64,000 nucleotides of DNA. Origin: CAWIJJ01 sp963836405. GTDB lineage: Bacteria; Acidobacteriota; Terriglobia; Bryobacterales; Bryobacteraceae. The notes beneath the pieces were generated by a model, which searched no databases, was not told the DNA's origin, and saw only the letters and a list, made by a program, of their open reading frames with translations. Positions 24,551 through 33,631 of the stretch are shown one piece after another. The first letter of the stretch is position 1; each line of letters opens with the position of its first letter. Location of the stretch: NCBI GenBank assembly GCA_963836405.1, contig CAWIJL010000011.1, positions 1 to 64,000 of the forward strand, given 5' to 3'. The translations under genes were made by a program, and so were the position numbers.

Positions 24551-25900
24551 ATGAATCGCGCATGTTTGCGGGGCTTGATCCTGTTTTGTGTTTGCGTTTG
24601 GCCCGCCGTGTCCGCCGAATCGATCGGCTTTGCGTACGTTGAGGGCAGCTATCGCGTAAACGGAGCGGAAGTGCGCGGAAACGCCACTCTGTTCGACGGC
24701 ACGGTGCTCGAGACCGGAGACTCTCCGGCCCGGCTTCAGTTGAACGGCGGCTGCAGCGTATGGCTCACGCCGGGATCGCGCGCGTCCATTTCCGCGCGCG
24801 GTGTCGTGCTGGCGAAAGGGCTGGGACAGTTCGCGGGCCCGGCCGGAACGGGCATGGAGGCGGGCCCGGTCCGGGTGGTGGTCTCTGCGCCGGAGACGGT
24901 TGTGCGGGTGGCGATGGAAAAGGGCGGTGCCGTGGTGTCGCCCTCCAGGGGTGCCGTGGAGGTGACGAACGTCCGCGGCGTTCGCGTGGGCAGCCTGTCG
25001 CCGGGAACCGCGGTGAGGTATGCCGAACAGCCGGTCCCTTCCGCCGCGGTGCAGGTGTCCGGATGCCTTCACCGCGATGGCGACCGTTACGGGTTGACCG
25101 ACCGGGTGACGAACGTGCCGGTCTGGCTCAACAGCGCCCCACTGGCAGGCGACATCGGCCGTCTCGTCCGCATCTCCGGCGTTCCGGGCACTGAGACGCG
25201 CGGCGGATTGCAGGACATCACCGTGCAGAAAATCGAGAGGCTGGCGGAATCCCCGTGCACGCCGGCGCTGGTCGCGCGCGCCGCGCCGGCGGCCGGATTC
25301 GCCGCCCGAGAGCAAGTCACGCGTACGGCGCCGGCAGGGCTAAACCTGGTGATTGTCGAGGGCGAGGGCGCAATCAACAATATTCGCCAGCGCGTCGCCC
25401 GCGAGCCTATCGTCCAGGTGGAAGACGAGAACCACCGTCCCGTGGCGGGCGCCGCCGTTCTGTTTGCGCTTCCGCGCTCGGGAGCGAGCGGCACGTTCGC
25501 CAACGGGGCTACCACCCTGCAAGTGACCACCGACCAGCAGGGCCGGGCGGTGGCACGAGGACTGCGCCCTAATAATCAGGCCGGCCGGTTTCAGATCGCC
25601 GTGACGGCGACCTATGGAGTGCTGACGGCGACGATAGCAATCACGCAGATGAATTCGTTCACCGCGGTCTCCGCGGGCGGCGGTGCCGCAGCCGGCACTG
25701 CGGCGGCCGGCGGCGAGGGAACCGGAGGTGGCGCCTCGGGCGGCGCGGCAGCCGGCGGCGCTTCGAGCGGAGGCGGCATCGGTAGGGCCGCCACAGTGGC
25801 CATCATCGGCGGGGTTACCGCGACCGCCGTGGTAGGCGGGCTGGCCGCGGGCGGAGTGATTTTCGGCGGCGGAAACGCGGAGACTCCGGCAAGCCGATGA
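24551..25900 (+). CDS. FecR-like / Big-like exported protein, first gene of EPS operon
   Basis: A 449-residue protein with a signal peptide (LRGLILFCVCVWPAVSAES), a FecR-like beta domain at about 25-165 (SYRVNGAEVRGNATLFDGTV, GSRASISARG, AVEVTNVRGV), an unassigned middle part, and a Big-1/invasin-like Ig domain at about 265-370 (VQVEDENHRPVAGAAVLFAL, TTDQQGRAVARGL). It ends with a Gly/Ala-rich stretch and a hydrophobic glycine-zipper segment (AIIGGVTATAVVGGLAAGG), which could insert in a membrane. FecR domains often bind peptidoglycan or polymers; a surface or periplasmic role in polysaccharide secretion is likely. The next gene overlaps by ATGA. Confidence 0.8.
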   Translation: MNRACLRGLILFCVCVWPAVSAESIGFAYVEGSYRVNGAEVRGNATLFDGTVLETGDSPARLQLNGGCSVWLTPGSRASISARGVVLAKGLGQFAGPAGTGMEAGPVRVVVSAPETVVRVAMEKGGAVVSPSRGAVEVTNVRGVRVGSLSPGTAVRYAEQPVPSAAVQVSGCLHRDGDRYGLTDRVTNVPVWLNSAPLAGDIGRLVRISGVPGTETRGGLQDITVQKIERLAESPCTPALVARAAPAAGFAAREQVTRTAPAGLNLVIVEGEGAINNIRQRVAREPIVQVEDENHRPVAGAAVLFALPRSGASGTFANGATTLQVTTDQQGRAVARGLRPNNQAGRFQIAVTATYGVLTATIAITQMNSFTAVSAGGGAAAGTAAAGGEGTGGGASGGAAAGGASSGGGIGRAATVAIIGGVTATAVVGGLAAGGVIFGGGNAETPASR

Positions 25901-26487
25901 AAACCGCCAGCATCTGCCCTTCTCTCGAAAACCTCACCCAGCGCCTCTGGTTCGCGGTAGGGGTAAAGCCCCGCCACGAAAAGGCAGTGGGCGAAGCTTT
26001 TCGAACGACCCACATCGAATGTTTCGCGCCCGTATACCGCCAGCAGCGAGTCTGGTCCGACCGCACCAAGACTGTGGAACTGCCCCTGTTCGCCGGGTAC
26101 GTCTTCAGCCGGTTCCGGTACGACGAGCGGCTCCGGATTCTGAACACACGCGGGGTGATCTCCATTCTGGGAAGCGGCAAAGTGTTCTCGCCCATTAGCG
26201 ACGAGCAGATCGAAACGCTGAGGATGCTGGTACGATCCGGCATCCCCGCCCGCCCGCATCCCTACCTTGCGCCAGGCCAGATGGTAGAGCTGGAACGCGG
26301 TCCCCTCGCGGGCATACGCGGCACCGTCCTGCGAGCGAAGGGGACCACCTGCTTCGTGGTCAACGTCGAGATCCTGCATCGGTCGGTCGCCGTGGAAGTG
26401 GATGCCGCCGCCGTCCGGGAAATCCGACCGCGATTCCAACCGGTGGCGGCAGCCGCGGCCGGGCCAAAGTTGTACGCACGCCAGTGA
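25897..26487 (+). CDS. UpxY-type (NusG/RfaH-like) transcription antiterminator
   Basis: The 196-residue protein has a NusG N-terminal domain at about 15-115 (LWFAVGVKPRHEKAVGEAF, CFAPVYRQQRVW, LPLFAGYVFSRF, ISILGSGK) and a KOW domain at about 125-175 (PGQMVELERGPLAGIRGTVL). Specialised NusG paralogs of this kind lie at the head of capsule operons in Bacteroides (UpxY) and enterobacteria (RfaH) and let polymerase read through terminators in long operons. The start overlaps the FecR-like gene and the stop overlaps the next (GTGA). The attenuator at 24493-24532 is a plausible target. Confidence 0.9.
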   Translation: MKTASICPSLENLTQRLWFAVGVKPRHEKAVGEAFRTTHIECFAPVYRQQRVWSDRTKTVELPLFAGYVFSRFRYDERLRILNTRGVISILGSGKVFSPISDEQIETLRMLVRSGIPARPHPYLAPGQMVELERGPLAGIRGTVLRAKGTTCFVVNVEILHRSVAVEVDAAAVREIRPRFQPVAAAAAGPKLYARQ

Positions 26488-26783
26488 CTAGCCAGCAACC
26501 CAAAAACCGGATTGTGGTTTTCCGGCTTACCGAACAGGAATTCACGCAGCTGAAGAAAGCGGCGTCGCGCGCTCGCCGGAGCGTCTCGGACTATACCCGG
26601 GAGGGCGTGCTGACGGCCATTCATTCGGAACCGGGAAAGGACGGGAATGCCGTCTTCGATCAGTTGTCCGACATGCAGTCGGTCCTCCAAGACATGAAGG
26701 AGCTCATGCGATGTTTGCTTTCCAAAAAAGCCCGTTCGTCCAGGGGCAGCGCCGGCCGCGAGACCCAATCGGCGTCCTCCTAA
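26484..26783 (+). CDS. Small ribbon-helix-helix-like protein in EPS operon
   Basis: A 99-residue frame starting at GTG 26484 in a GTGA overlap. NRIVVFRLTEQEFTQLKKAA and RRSVSDYTREGVLTAIHS look like an RHH (MobC/CopG-like) fold; a coiled-coil tail follows (FDQLSDMQSVLQDMKELMR). The last 73 bases overlap wza. It could bind DNA and regulate the locus. There is no toxin partner beside it. Confidence 0.65.
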   Translation: MTSQQPKNRIVVFRLTEQEFTQLKKAASRARRSVSDYTREGVLTAIHSEPGKDGNAVFDQLSDMQSVLQDMKELMRCLLSKKARSSRGSAGRETQSASS

Positions 26784-27736
26784 CTGCCGGTCTTCTGACG
26801 CTGGCGGTGTTCTCGGGCGCCGCGCGGGGCCAGGAGCCGCAACGCCAGGCGCCGCTGGTGGATGCCAACACGGCCAACCTGCCGGCGCACCGTATCGGCA
26901 ATAACGACCTGATCGCCATCTCCGTCTACGCTTCGCCGGAACTGACTCGCACGCTGCGCGTGGGGATGGATGGATTGATCCGCCTGCCGTTATTGAAGGA
27001 GCCGGTGAAGGCCGCTGGAAGAATGCCGGCGGAACTCGAAGCGGCGATTCAGGAGGCGCTCAAGAGTGCGGAACTGATTGTGGACCCGCAGGTCACGGTC
27101 ACGGTCGTGGAGTACCAGAGCCGGCCGATCAGCGTAATGGGCGCGGTGCGGAAGCCGGTTACGTTTCAGGCAGCCGGCAAACTGAGTCTGCTCGAGGCTC
27201 TGGCGCGGGCCGAAGGCCTGGCCGCGGATGCCGGTCCCGAGATCCTGGTGACGCGGACGTCAACCGATCCGGATGCCGCCCCTTCCCTGGTGCGCCGCAT
27301 CCCGGTGAAAGCGTTGCTGGGTGCCACTGATCCATCGTTGAACCTGGAGCTCAGCGGCGGCGAGGAAGTCCGGATTCCCGCCGCTGAGAAGATATTCGTC
27401 GTCGGCAATGTGAGAAGGCCGGGTGCGTTCGGCGTGGGCGAAGAGGCGGGCACGACCGTACTCAAGGCGGTTGCCATGGCGGAGGGGCTTGCCCCTTACG
27501 CCGCCAAGCAGGCCGTGATCTACCGGCGCGAGGCGACGGGATCAATGAACGAATTGACAGTCGAACTCGGTAAAATCATGGGTCGTAAAGCGCCCGACAG
27601 CCCGCTTCTTCCCAACGACGTGTTGTACATACCCGAAGCGAGGGGAAAGAAGCTCGGCTGGGCAACCGTCGAACGGCTGCTGCTCTTCGGCAGCGGCGCC
27701 ACTACTGCACTCATCTACGGCACCACAGTTCATTAA
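26711..27736 (+). CDS. wza: Polysaccharide export protein Wza/GumB-like
   Basis: A 341-residue outer-membrane/periplasmic export protein. After a signal sequence (LLTAGLLTLAVFSGAARG) comes the Poly_export domain at about 60-150 (HRIGNNDLIAISVYASPELT, VGMDGLIRLPLL, SRPISVMGAVRKP), then two SLBB-type repeats (EKIFVVGNVRRPGAFGV near 220-290). No lipobox Cys is visible, unlike many Wza proteins. AAGGAG eight bases upstream supports the ATG. It would form the channel contacting the Wzc-type kinase encoded next. Confidence 0.92.
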   Translation: MFAFQKSPFVQGQRRPRDPIGVLLTAGLLTLAVFSGAARGQEPQRQAPLVDANTANLPAHRIGNNDLIAISVYASPELTRTLRVGMDGLIRLPLLKEPVKAAGRMPAELEAAIQEALKSAELIVDPQVTVTVVEYQSRPISVMGAVRKPVTFQAAGKLSLLEALARAEGLAADAGPEILVTRTSTDPDAAPSLVRRIPVKALLGATDPSLNLELSGGEEVRIPAAEKIFVVGNVRRPGAFGVGEEAGTTVLKAVAMAEGLAPYAAKQAVIYRREATGSMNELTVELGKIMGRKAPDSPLLPNDVLYIPEARGKKLGWATVERLLLFGSGATTALIYGTTVH

Positions 27737-27737
27737 T

Positions 27738-29939
27738 ATGACTCCCGAGAAAGCAATCTCCAGCCTGCCCGCGCTTCCTGCTGCGGCCAACACGGCGTAC
27801 GCTGCGCCGAATGGCACCGGTCGCGAGGCGGAAGCCGATACCACCGGTTTCTCCGTGTCTCACTTCTATTGGGTCGTCCGCCGCCACCGGTGGAAGATCC
27901 TCTCCTTCGTCGCTGTCTGCGTCATGGCCACCATCGTCATTTCGAGCCGGCTGACGCCGATCTACGAAGCTACTGCGACGGTGGATATCGACCGCGAGAT
28001 GCCGACGGGAATCGTCGGCCAGGAGTCTCGCCGCAGTCCGCTCAACGATGCCGACCAGTTCCTGACCACGCAACTGGCGTTGATCGAGTCGGACTCGGTT
28101 CTGCGTCCGGTAGCCGACCAGTACAATCTCCGTGAAATCGAGCACGCCACGGAAGCGGCGCAGGACGAGGAGCCCGTGCGATCCCATGCTGCCCCCGTGA
28201 TCCTGAAACGGTTGAAGGTTTCCCGGCCCACGAACACTTATTTGCTCCGCATCAGCTACCGTTCCTCGGACCCGCAGCTTGCGGCCAACGTGTCGAACGC
28301 GATCGCGCAATCGTACCTCGAGCACACCTACAAAATCCGCTTTCGTTCCTCGGCGAGCCTTTCGGCGTTCATGGAAAAGCAACTCGAGGAGCTGAAAGGG
28401 AAAATGGAGTTGTCCAGCGCCGCGCTTTCCAAGTTCGAGCAGGTACTCAACGTCATTAACCCCGAGGAGAAGACCAGCATCATCTCGGCCCGTCTTCTTC
28501 AGCTGAATTCCGAATACACCAACTCCCAGGCGGACCGCGTCCGCAAGGAAGCGATCCACAACCTGGCGAAGGAAGGCTCGCCGGACGCCTTGCAGGTGTC
28601 TGCCCTGGGCGCGCCCCTGGCCAAGCTTACGGAAAAGCTGAACGATGCCCGGCAGAATTTCTCCACCGTGCGTACCCACTTCGGCATCCAGCATCCGGAA
28701 TACAAGCGGGCTGCCGAACAGGTGGCGGAGATAGAGCGCGAACTGCAGGAGACGCGGCAGAACATCGAGCAGCGGATCAAACTCGACTACGATAGCGCGG
28801 TGAACCGCGAGTCGATGCTGCAAAAGGCCGTGGCGGAAACCAAAACCGAGTTCGATCGCCTGAACGCGCACTCGTTTGAATACCAATCCCTGAAGCGCGA
28901 GGCCGAAACGGATAAGGCGCTGTACCAGGAACTGATTCAGAAAATCCGTGAAGCCGGGATCAATGCCGGATTCCAGAACAGCGCGATCCGCATCGCCGAC
29001 ACGGCCCGTCCGCCGCTGAAGCCCGTTTCGCCCAAGATCCCGCTGAATGCCCTGCTGGCTTTTATGCTCTCTTCGCTGATCGCGGTCAGCGTCGCCGTCA
29101 CGGGCGACATCCTGAGCGTGAACGTGCGGGATCCGGAGCAGATCACGCGGACTCTCAACATGGAGGTGCTGGGCACTCTTCCGTCCGTCCGCTCGCTGCG
29201 CAGCCACCGCCTTGCCGCGCAGTCGGATTCGGGAAAACAGATCGGTAGCGGCACGGTTCGTATCCGCAGTTCCGTTATGCAGAACCTGCGTCAATACGAA
29301 CAGGCCGTGCAAACGCTGCGCAATAGTGTCCTGCTCGCGGATTTCGACCGGCGGCTCCGCTCGTTGATGATCACCAGCGCGTCGCCCTTCGAAGGCAAAT
29401 CGACGATCGCTTCCCACTTCGCCATCGCCAACGCCAGGAACGGGCTGAAGACGCTGCTGATCGACGGCGACCTGCGCCGGCCCAGCATTCAGCGGGTACT
29501 TGACCTCGAGAGCGATAAGGGACTGGCCGACGTGCTGACCGGCACAGCCAACTGGAAAGACGCCCTGGTGCAAAAGCCGGGTGTGGAGAACCTGGATATT
29601 CTGCTGGCGGGGACTCCGGCGCAGCGCGCACCGGAACTGATGGGCCGGGGTCTGGTCGGTCTCATGGAGGAGGCCAGAAAGGATTACGATCTCGTGATCC
29701 TCGATTCGCCTCCGGTGCATGGGTTCCCCGAGCCGCTTCAGATGGCGACTGCCGTGGATGGAGTCCTCCTGGTGGCGGTCTCCAACCGGACGAGCCGCAA
29801 AGCGTTGTCGGCGTCGGTGGCCATGCTGACGCGTCTGCGCGCTCGCGTCCTCGGCGTGGTGCTGAACCAGGTCAACGCCGACAGCGGCGACAGCGGATAC
29901 TACGCGTATTGCCAGACCAAGAACTACTACAAAGCCTGA
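27738..29939 (+). CDS. wzc: Polysaccharide co-polymerase / BY-kinase (Wzc-like)
   Basis: This 733-residue inner-membrane protein has a Wzz domain with membrane segments near 55-75 and 435-460 and a coiled-coil periplasmic middle (LEELKGKMELSSAALSKFEQ). A cytoplasmic bacterial tyrosine kinase domain follows: Walker A SPFEGKST near 550, Walker A' LLIDGDLRRP near 575, Walker B LVILDSPPVHG near 655. The C-terminus ends in a Tyr cluster (GYYAYCQTKNYYKA), the usual autophosphorylation site. It starts 2 nt after the wza stop. Cycling of phosphorylation should control chain length and export. Confidence 0.94.
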   Translation: MTPEKAISSLPALPAAANTAYAAPNGTGREAEADTTGFSVSHFYWVVRRHRWKILSFVAVCVMATIVISSRLTPIYEATATVDIDREMPTGIVGQESRRSPLNDADQFLTTQLALIESDSVLRPVADQYNLREIEHATEAAQDEEPVRSHAAPVILKRLKVSRPTNTYLLRISYRSSDPQLAANVSNAIAQSYLEHTYKIRFRSSASLSAFMEKQLEELKGKMELSSAALSKFEQVLNVINPEEKTSIISARLLQLNSEYTNSQADRVRKEAIHNLAKEGSPDALQVSALGAPLAKLTEKLNDARQNFSTVRTHFGIQHPEYKRAAEQVAEIERELQETRQNIEQRIKLDYDSAVNRESMLQKAVAETKTEFDRLNAHSFEYQSLKREAETDKALYQELIQKIREAGINAGFQNSAIRIADTARPPLKPVSPKIPLNALLAFMLSSLIAVSVAVTGDILSVNVRDPEQITRTLNMEVLGTLPSVRSLRSHRLAAQSDSGKQIGSGTVRIRSSVMQNLRQYEQAVQTLRNSVLLADFDRRLRSLMITSASPFEGKSTIASHFAIANARNGLKTLLIDGDLRRPSIQRVLDLESDKGLADVLTGTANWKDALVQKPGVENLDILLAGTPAQRAPELMGRGLVGLMEEARKDYDLVILDSPPVHGFPEPLQMATAVDGVLLVAVSNRTSRKALSASVAMLTRLRARVLGVVLNQVNADSGDSGYYAYCQTKNYYKA

Positions 29940-29944
29940 GCCGC

Positions 29945-31432
29945 ATGTCGAAATTACCCCGCAATCTGCTGGCGGTTTACGCGGCGCACGCAGTCAACGG
30001 CGTGTTGGGTGTCATCGCCGTGCCCGCTGCCGTGAAACTGCTGGGGATCGAAGGATACGGCCTGCTTTCCATCTACGCGCTCATGGTGAGCTATATCCTG
30101 CTGGCGGATTTCGGCATCGGCAAGAATCTGCTCCGGCTGCTGGCCGAACGCCGGGAAGCCGGCGAACAGGTCCGGCAGCTTCGCGTGGCGCTCGGACTGT
30201 ATGGCCTGCTATGCGGGGCGTGGATTGCGGCCGCTCCCCTGCTCGCGCTGGCCGCCCCGCGGTACATTTTCCCGGTGCCCGGCCCTGCGATGGCCGCCGT
30301 GCGCTGGATCGCGATTCTCAGCATTGCCGAATTCGTTCTGGGAATCCCGGCTTCACTCATGCAGACTGCTTGCGTGGCCGGGCAGCGCTTCGACCGTTAT
30401 TCCCGGTTCAGCATGGTGTCGGCATTCCTTCGTAACGGCATCATTCTCGCCGGAGCGTGGGCCTTTCGTTCTCCTGAAGCCATTGCGTTCCTGCTGGCAG
30501 CGCGCAAGATCGCCGAGATCTGGATCGCGCGCCGGCTGCTCGGGCCGCTCCCACCCGGCTCCTGGCGGCCGCTGTTCGACCGGAAGAGCTTGAGGGCGAT
30601 GCTCGGCCAATCGGCGACTCTTTCACTTGCCCAGGTATCTTACTCGAGCGTGATGAGCGCCGGTTCGCTGCTGGTGAATGCGGCCTTCGGTCTCCACGGA
30701 CTGGGGCTTTACCGTGCGGCGTATGACCTGGCCGGCAAGATTGCCTTTGTCGCGAATGGCGCAACGCTGGTAGTGTTTCCCCGGGCGGCGCGCTACTTCG
30801 GCGGGGCGGAACGGCCCCAGCGGGCGGGCGCCATGTTCAGCGACCTTTTCCTGTGCAGTGCCGCCGGCTATGCCTGTTTCGCGGCGATGGCCGTCGCCGC
30901 CGCACCTTCCGTACTGCCCGCCATCGGACTTCAGGACGGCACCATCGTGCGGCTCTTCATGATCCTGGTCGTCGGCTTGAGCATCAACGCCCACTCGCTA
31001 CTGGCGAATGAGTTGATCCAGGCCTCGGGCCGCTATCGCTATAACCTGTACTTCAGCCTCTCCACCCTCGCAGCGCTGATCCTGCTGTTCTTCGCAGCCA
31101 GGCCGTTCGCCGGCCTGATGGCGATCGCATGGGCCTGGGTTGGTGCGGGTCTGGTTTCAGCCTGCGTGGCGGACGGACTCCTGCTCGATCTGGTGGCGAC
31201 GCCGCCGGCCCGCCAGTTTGCGTCCGTCGCCGTAAAATTGCTTGCCACCGCGGCTTGCGCGGTGCTGGCTGCAAGCCGCTCCGGCATCCTGGCCGGCGCC
31301 GCGGCCGTGCTCGGCGCGCTGGCCATCGGCGTAATCCTTCTTTTGGCCGTGCCGCGCGCCGCTAGTCTTATTCGCGCCTGGACGGGTTCCGCGCAGACCG
31401 CGGAACCGGCTGCCCAGGCTGTCTGCACCTGA
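29945..31432 (+). CDS. wzx: Polysaccharide flippase (Wzx-like, MATE/MOP superfamily)
   Basis: A 495-residue polytopic membrane protein with about 12-14 hydrophobic segments. The N-terminus (RNLLAVYAAHAVNGVLGVIA, GYGLLSIYALMVSYILLADF) is typical of polysaccharide transporters, with the conserved GxG near segment 2. It starts 3 nt after wzc. It should flip undecaprenyl-linked repeat units across the inner membrane for the Wzy polymerase at 32339. Confidence 0.88.
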   Translation: MSKLPRNLLAVYAAHAVNGVLGVIAVPAAVKLLGIEGYGLLSIYALMVSYILLADFGIGKNLLRLLAERREAGEQVRQLRVALGLYGLLCGAWIAAAPLLALAAPRYIFPVPGPAMAAVRWIAILSIAEFVLGIPASLMQTACVAGQRFDRYSRFSMVSAFLRNGIILAGAWAFRSPEAIAFLLAARKIAEIWIARRLLGPLPPGSWRPLFDRKSLRAMLGQSATLSLAQVSYSSVMSAGSLLVNAAFGLHGLGLYRAAYDLAGKIAFVANGATLVVFPRAARYFGGAERPQRAGAMFSDLFLCSAAGYACFAAMAVAAAPSVLPAIGLQDGTIVRLFMILVVGLSINAHSLLANELIQASGRYRYNLYFSLSTLAALILLFFAARPFAGLMAIAWAWVGAGLVSACVADGLLLDLVATPPARQFASVAVKLLATAACAVLAASRSGILAGAAAVLGALAIGVILLLAVPRAASLIRAWTGSAQTAEPAAQAVCT

Positions 31433-31436
31433 ATTT

Positions 31437-32342
31437 ATGGACGGCATCGGGTTCACGGTGTTCACGCCGATCTTCAACCGCTCCGAGCTGACCGAGCGCA
31501 CCTTCGCCTCGCTCTGCGCCCAGACGGTCCGCGATTTCGAGTGGCTGATTGTGGATGACGGCTCGACCGACGACACGCGAACGCGGGCGGAACGCTGGCA
31601 GGCGAAGGCCCCGTTCCCGGTCAGGTATCATCATCAGCGACATCAGGGAAAGCATTACGCCTACAACCTCGCGATCAGTCTGGCGGAAGGCCCGCTGTTC
31701 GCGGTGCTCGATTCCGATGACGCCATCGCGCCGAATGCGATCGAGCGCCTGCTGTTTCACTGGAATTCGATTGACGTCGGCGAGCGCGCCGCATACTCGG
31801 GAGTCACCTGCCTGTGCGTGGATGAGACCGGGAATCTGGTGGGCCGCCCGTTTCCAAGAGACGTTCTCGACTGCCGTCACTTCGAAGCCTATAGCCGCTT
31901 TGGCGCCAGCGGCGAGAAGTGGGGCTGCCACCGTACCGAGGTCCTGCGCGAATTTCCTTATCCGACCCTGGCGGGCGAGGGGTTCTGCCCGGACGCGCTG
32001 GTGTGGAATCGCATTGCACAACGCTATCTGATCCGTCACGTCAACGAAGCTCTGCGCGTGTTCTACATGCACTGCGACACCATCACCAGCGCAAACCGGG
32101 CGGTGCTGATGCGCAACCCGCGAAATGCGTCCCTCTATTACGGCGAGTGCCTGCAACTCGACGTGCCCCTGTGGTGGAAATGCAAGCAGGGCGTCAATTA
32201 CGTGCGCTACTCACTTCACGCCGGTACTGGTCTTTCTCAAATGCTCGCGAACTCGGCGGCGCGGAAACTCACAGCGGCGCTCTCGCCCGCTGGATGTGCC
32301 TTCTACATTTCCGACCTGCTGCGGACTAGGAATCACGCGTGA
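31437..32342 (+). CDS. Glycosyltransferase family 2
   Basis: The 301-residue soluble protein has a GT-A fold: FTVFTPIFNRSELTERTFAS and WLIVDDGSTDDT at the N-terminus, then FAVLDSDDAIAPNAIERLL with the DxD-type nucleotide-sugar site. The C-terminal part (GEKWGCHRTEVLREFPYP, YFMHCDTIT region) binds the acceptor. It probably adds one sugar to the lipid-linked repeat. It follows wzx by 4 nt and overlaps the polymerase gene (GTGA). Confidence 0.92.
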   Translation: MDGIGFTVFTPIFNRSELTERTFASLCAQTVRDFEWLIVDDGSTDDTRTRAERWQAKAPFPVRYHHQRHQGKHYAYNLAISLAEGPLFAVLDSDDAIAPNAIERLLFHWNSIDVGERAAYSGVTCLCVDETGNLVGRPFPRDVLDCRHFEAYSRFGASGEKWGCHRTEVLREFPYPTLAGEGFCPDALVWNRIAQRYLIRHVNEALRVFYMHCDTITSANRAVLMRNPRNASLYYGECLQLDVPLWWKCKQGVNYVRYSLHAGTGLSQMLANSAARKLTAALSPAGCAFYISDLLRTRNHA

Positions 32343-33631
32343 CACCGGCGTTGGTGGGCGTCGCAGTACTGGTGCTGCTCGCATTTCTGAACCTGCAGCT
32401 GGGCGGTTCGATCTTGTATCCGCCGGCGCAATTTGCCTTGCTTTGGTCGGCGCTCGCGGCCGCCGCGGCTGTGTGGAGCGGAACTTACCACCCTCTTTCG
32501 ATGGAGGCAGTGACGGTGTTCTGTGCTGGGGCGGTCTCTTTCAGCGCCGGAGGCGCTCTGACGCTCTTGATCCGGCAGCGGTCGCCGGCCGCAAGACTTC
32601 CCCAGCCGACAGCCGATGTGGACCGCCGGATCCAAAGGTGTCTGACGGGCGGGTTGATTTTGATGGTGGCCTTACTACCGTTGTTTTGGCAGTATTTGCT
32701 TTCTGTGGCGGACACGCGGTTTCAAAATCTGTGGTTGGGCATCCGTTCCGGCATGCTCGCCCTTGCTGCGGCACAGGGCCAGAAATCCTGGGACCGCGTC
32801 TTCTACGACAACCTCGTTATTTTGGCGATTCTGCTGGCGCTCACGGCGGTGGCTTACTACGGAGACCGCGCGAGTTCAAAGCTCGTGGCACTGGGGCTGG
32901 TGGTGGTGGCGACGCTCTACAGCCTCGCAACGGGCAGTCGTGCCGGGGCTTTCGTGGTTCTTCTCGGCGCGCTCGGCATCATGGTGCTCAGACGGGGCCG
33001 CATCGTGCCGCGCCACATCGGGGCCGGCGTTCTCGCTTTAGTCGTGATGTTCGTGCCTGTGACTATCTTGCGAATGAGAACGGGCAGTGTTGAGAGGGAT
33101 TTGCAGGTCGTTGGCGACGTTGCCCTCCTCTACTCCGTGGGTCCGCTCGTCTCATTTGACGAATATCTGCAGCACCCGTCAGTTCTCCCGGAGACCTGGA
33201 GTATCTCCGATGCTTTTCTGCGTGCAGCCACTCGATTGGGCTTCGACGTGAAAGTGCCGTCGCAGCACTTGAGTTATGTCGACGTCGGGGGTCCCTGGCC
33301 CATGAACGTCTACACGATGTATCTCACGTACTTTTCTGACTTCGGTTGGATCGGCGTTATGTTATTCCCGGCGCTCGTCGGGTTCGTCACCGTGTGCATC
33401 TATCAATTGGCTAAGGAACAGCGGGGGCAACTGCTGATCCTTTATGGAATGGTGTTCGCGGCCATATGCCAGAGCGGATTCGCCGAATCCTTTTTCGCGG
33501 GGCTGAACATGTGGTTCAAAGCAGCCCTGTACTGCCTGATGCTGCACGCGCTGTCGCGCGCTGGTAAACAGGCTTCGGCGGCGCGTCGGTATCAGGCATC
33601 TCCGCCAAGGATCGGATCATGCTGCGAGTGA
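32339..33631 (+). CDS. wzy: Oligosaccharide repeat-unit polymerase (Wzy-like)
   Basis: A 430-residue protein with about ten membrane segments, starting at GTG 32339 inside the preceding stop. The pattern of hydrophobic helices, TGSRAGAFVVLLGALGIM and the long loop before YTMYLTYFSDFGWIGVMLFP (G-x-x-G after an acidic residue) is typical of O-antigen polymerases. Position between flippase and transferases supports the role. It differs from the Wzy_C protein at 21856. Confidence 0.82.
   Translation: MTPALVGVAVLVLLAFLNLQLGGSILYPPAQFALLWSALAAAAAVWSGTYHPLSMEAVTVFCAGAVSFSAGGALTLLIRQRSPAARLPQPTADVDRRIQRCLTGGLILMVALLPLFWQYLLSVADTRFQNLWLGIRSGMLALAAAQGQKSWDRVFYDNLVILAILLALTAVAYYGDRASSKLVALGLVVVATLYSLATGSRAGAFVVLLGALGIMVLRRGRIVPRHIGAGVLALVVMFVPVTILRMRTGSVERDLQVVGDVALLYSVGPLVSFDEYLQHPSVLPETWSISDAFLRAATRLGFDVKVPSQHLSYVDVGGPWPMNVYTMYLTYFSDFGWIGVMLFPALVGFVTVCIYQLAKEQRGQLLILYGMVFAAICQSGFAESFFAGLNMWFKAALYCLMLHALSRAGKQASAARRYQASPPRIGSCCE

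Noticed and set aside
27711..29720. A 669-codon frame opposite the Wzc-type kinase gene
   Set aside because: It is an antisense shadow with Arg/His-rich composition and no domains, while the kinase frame has all Walker motifs.
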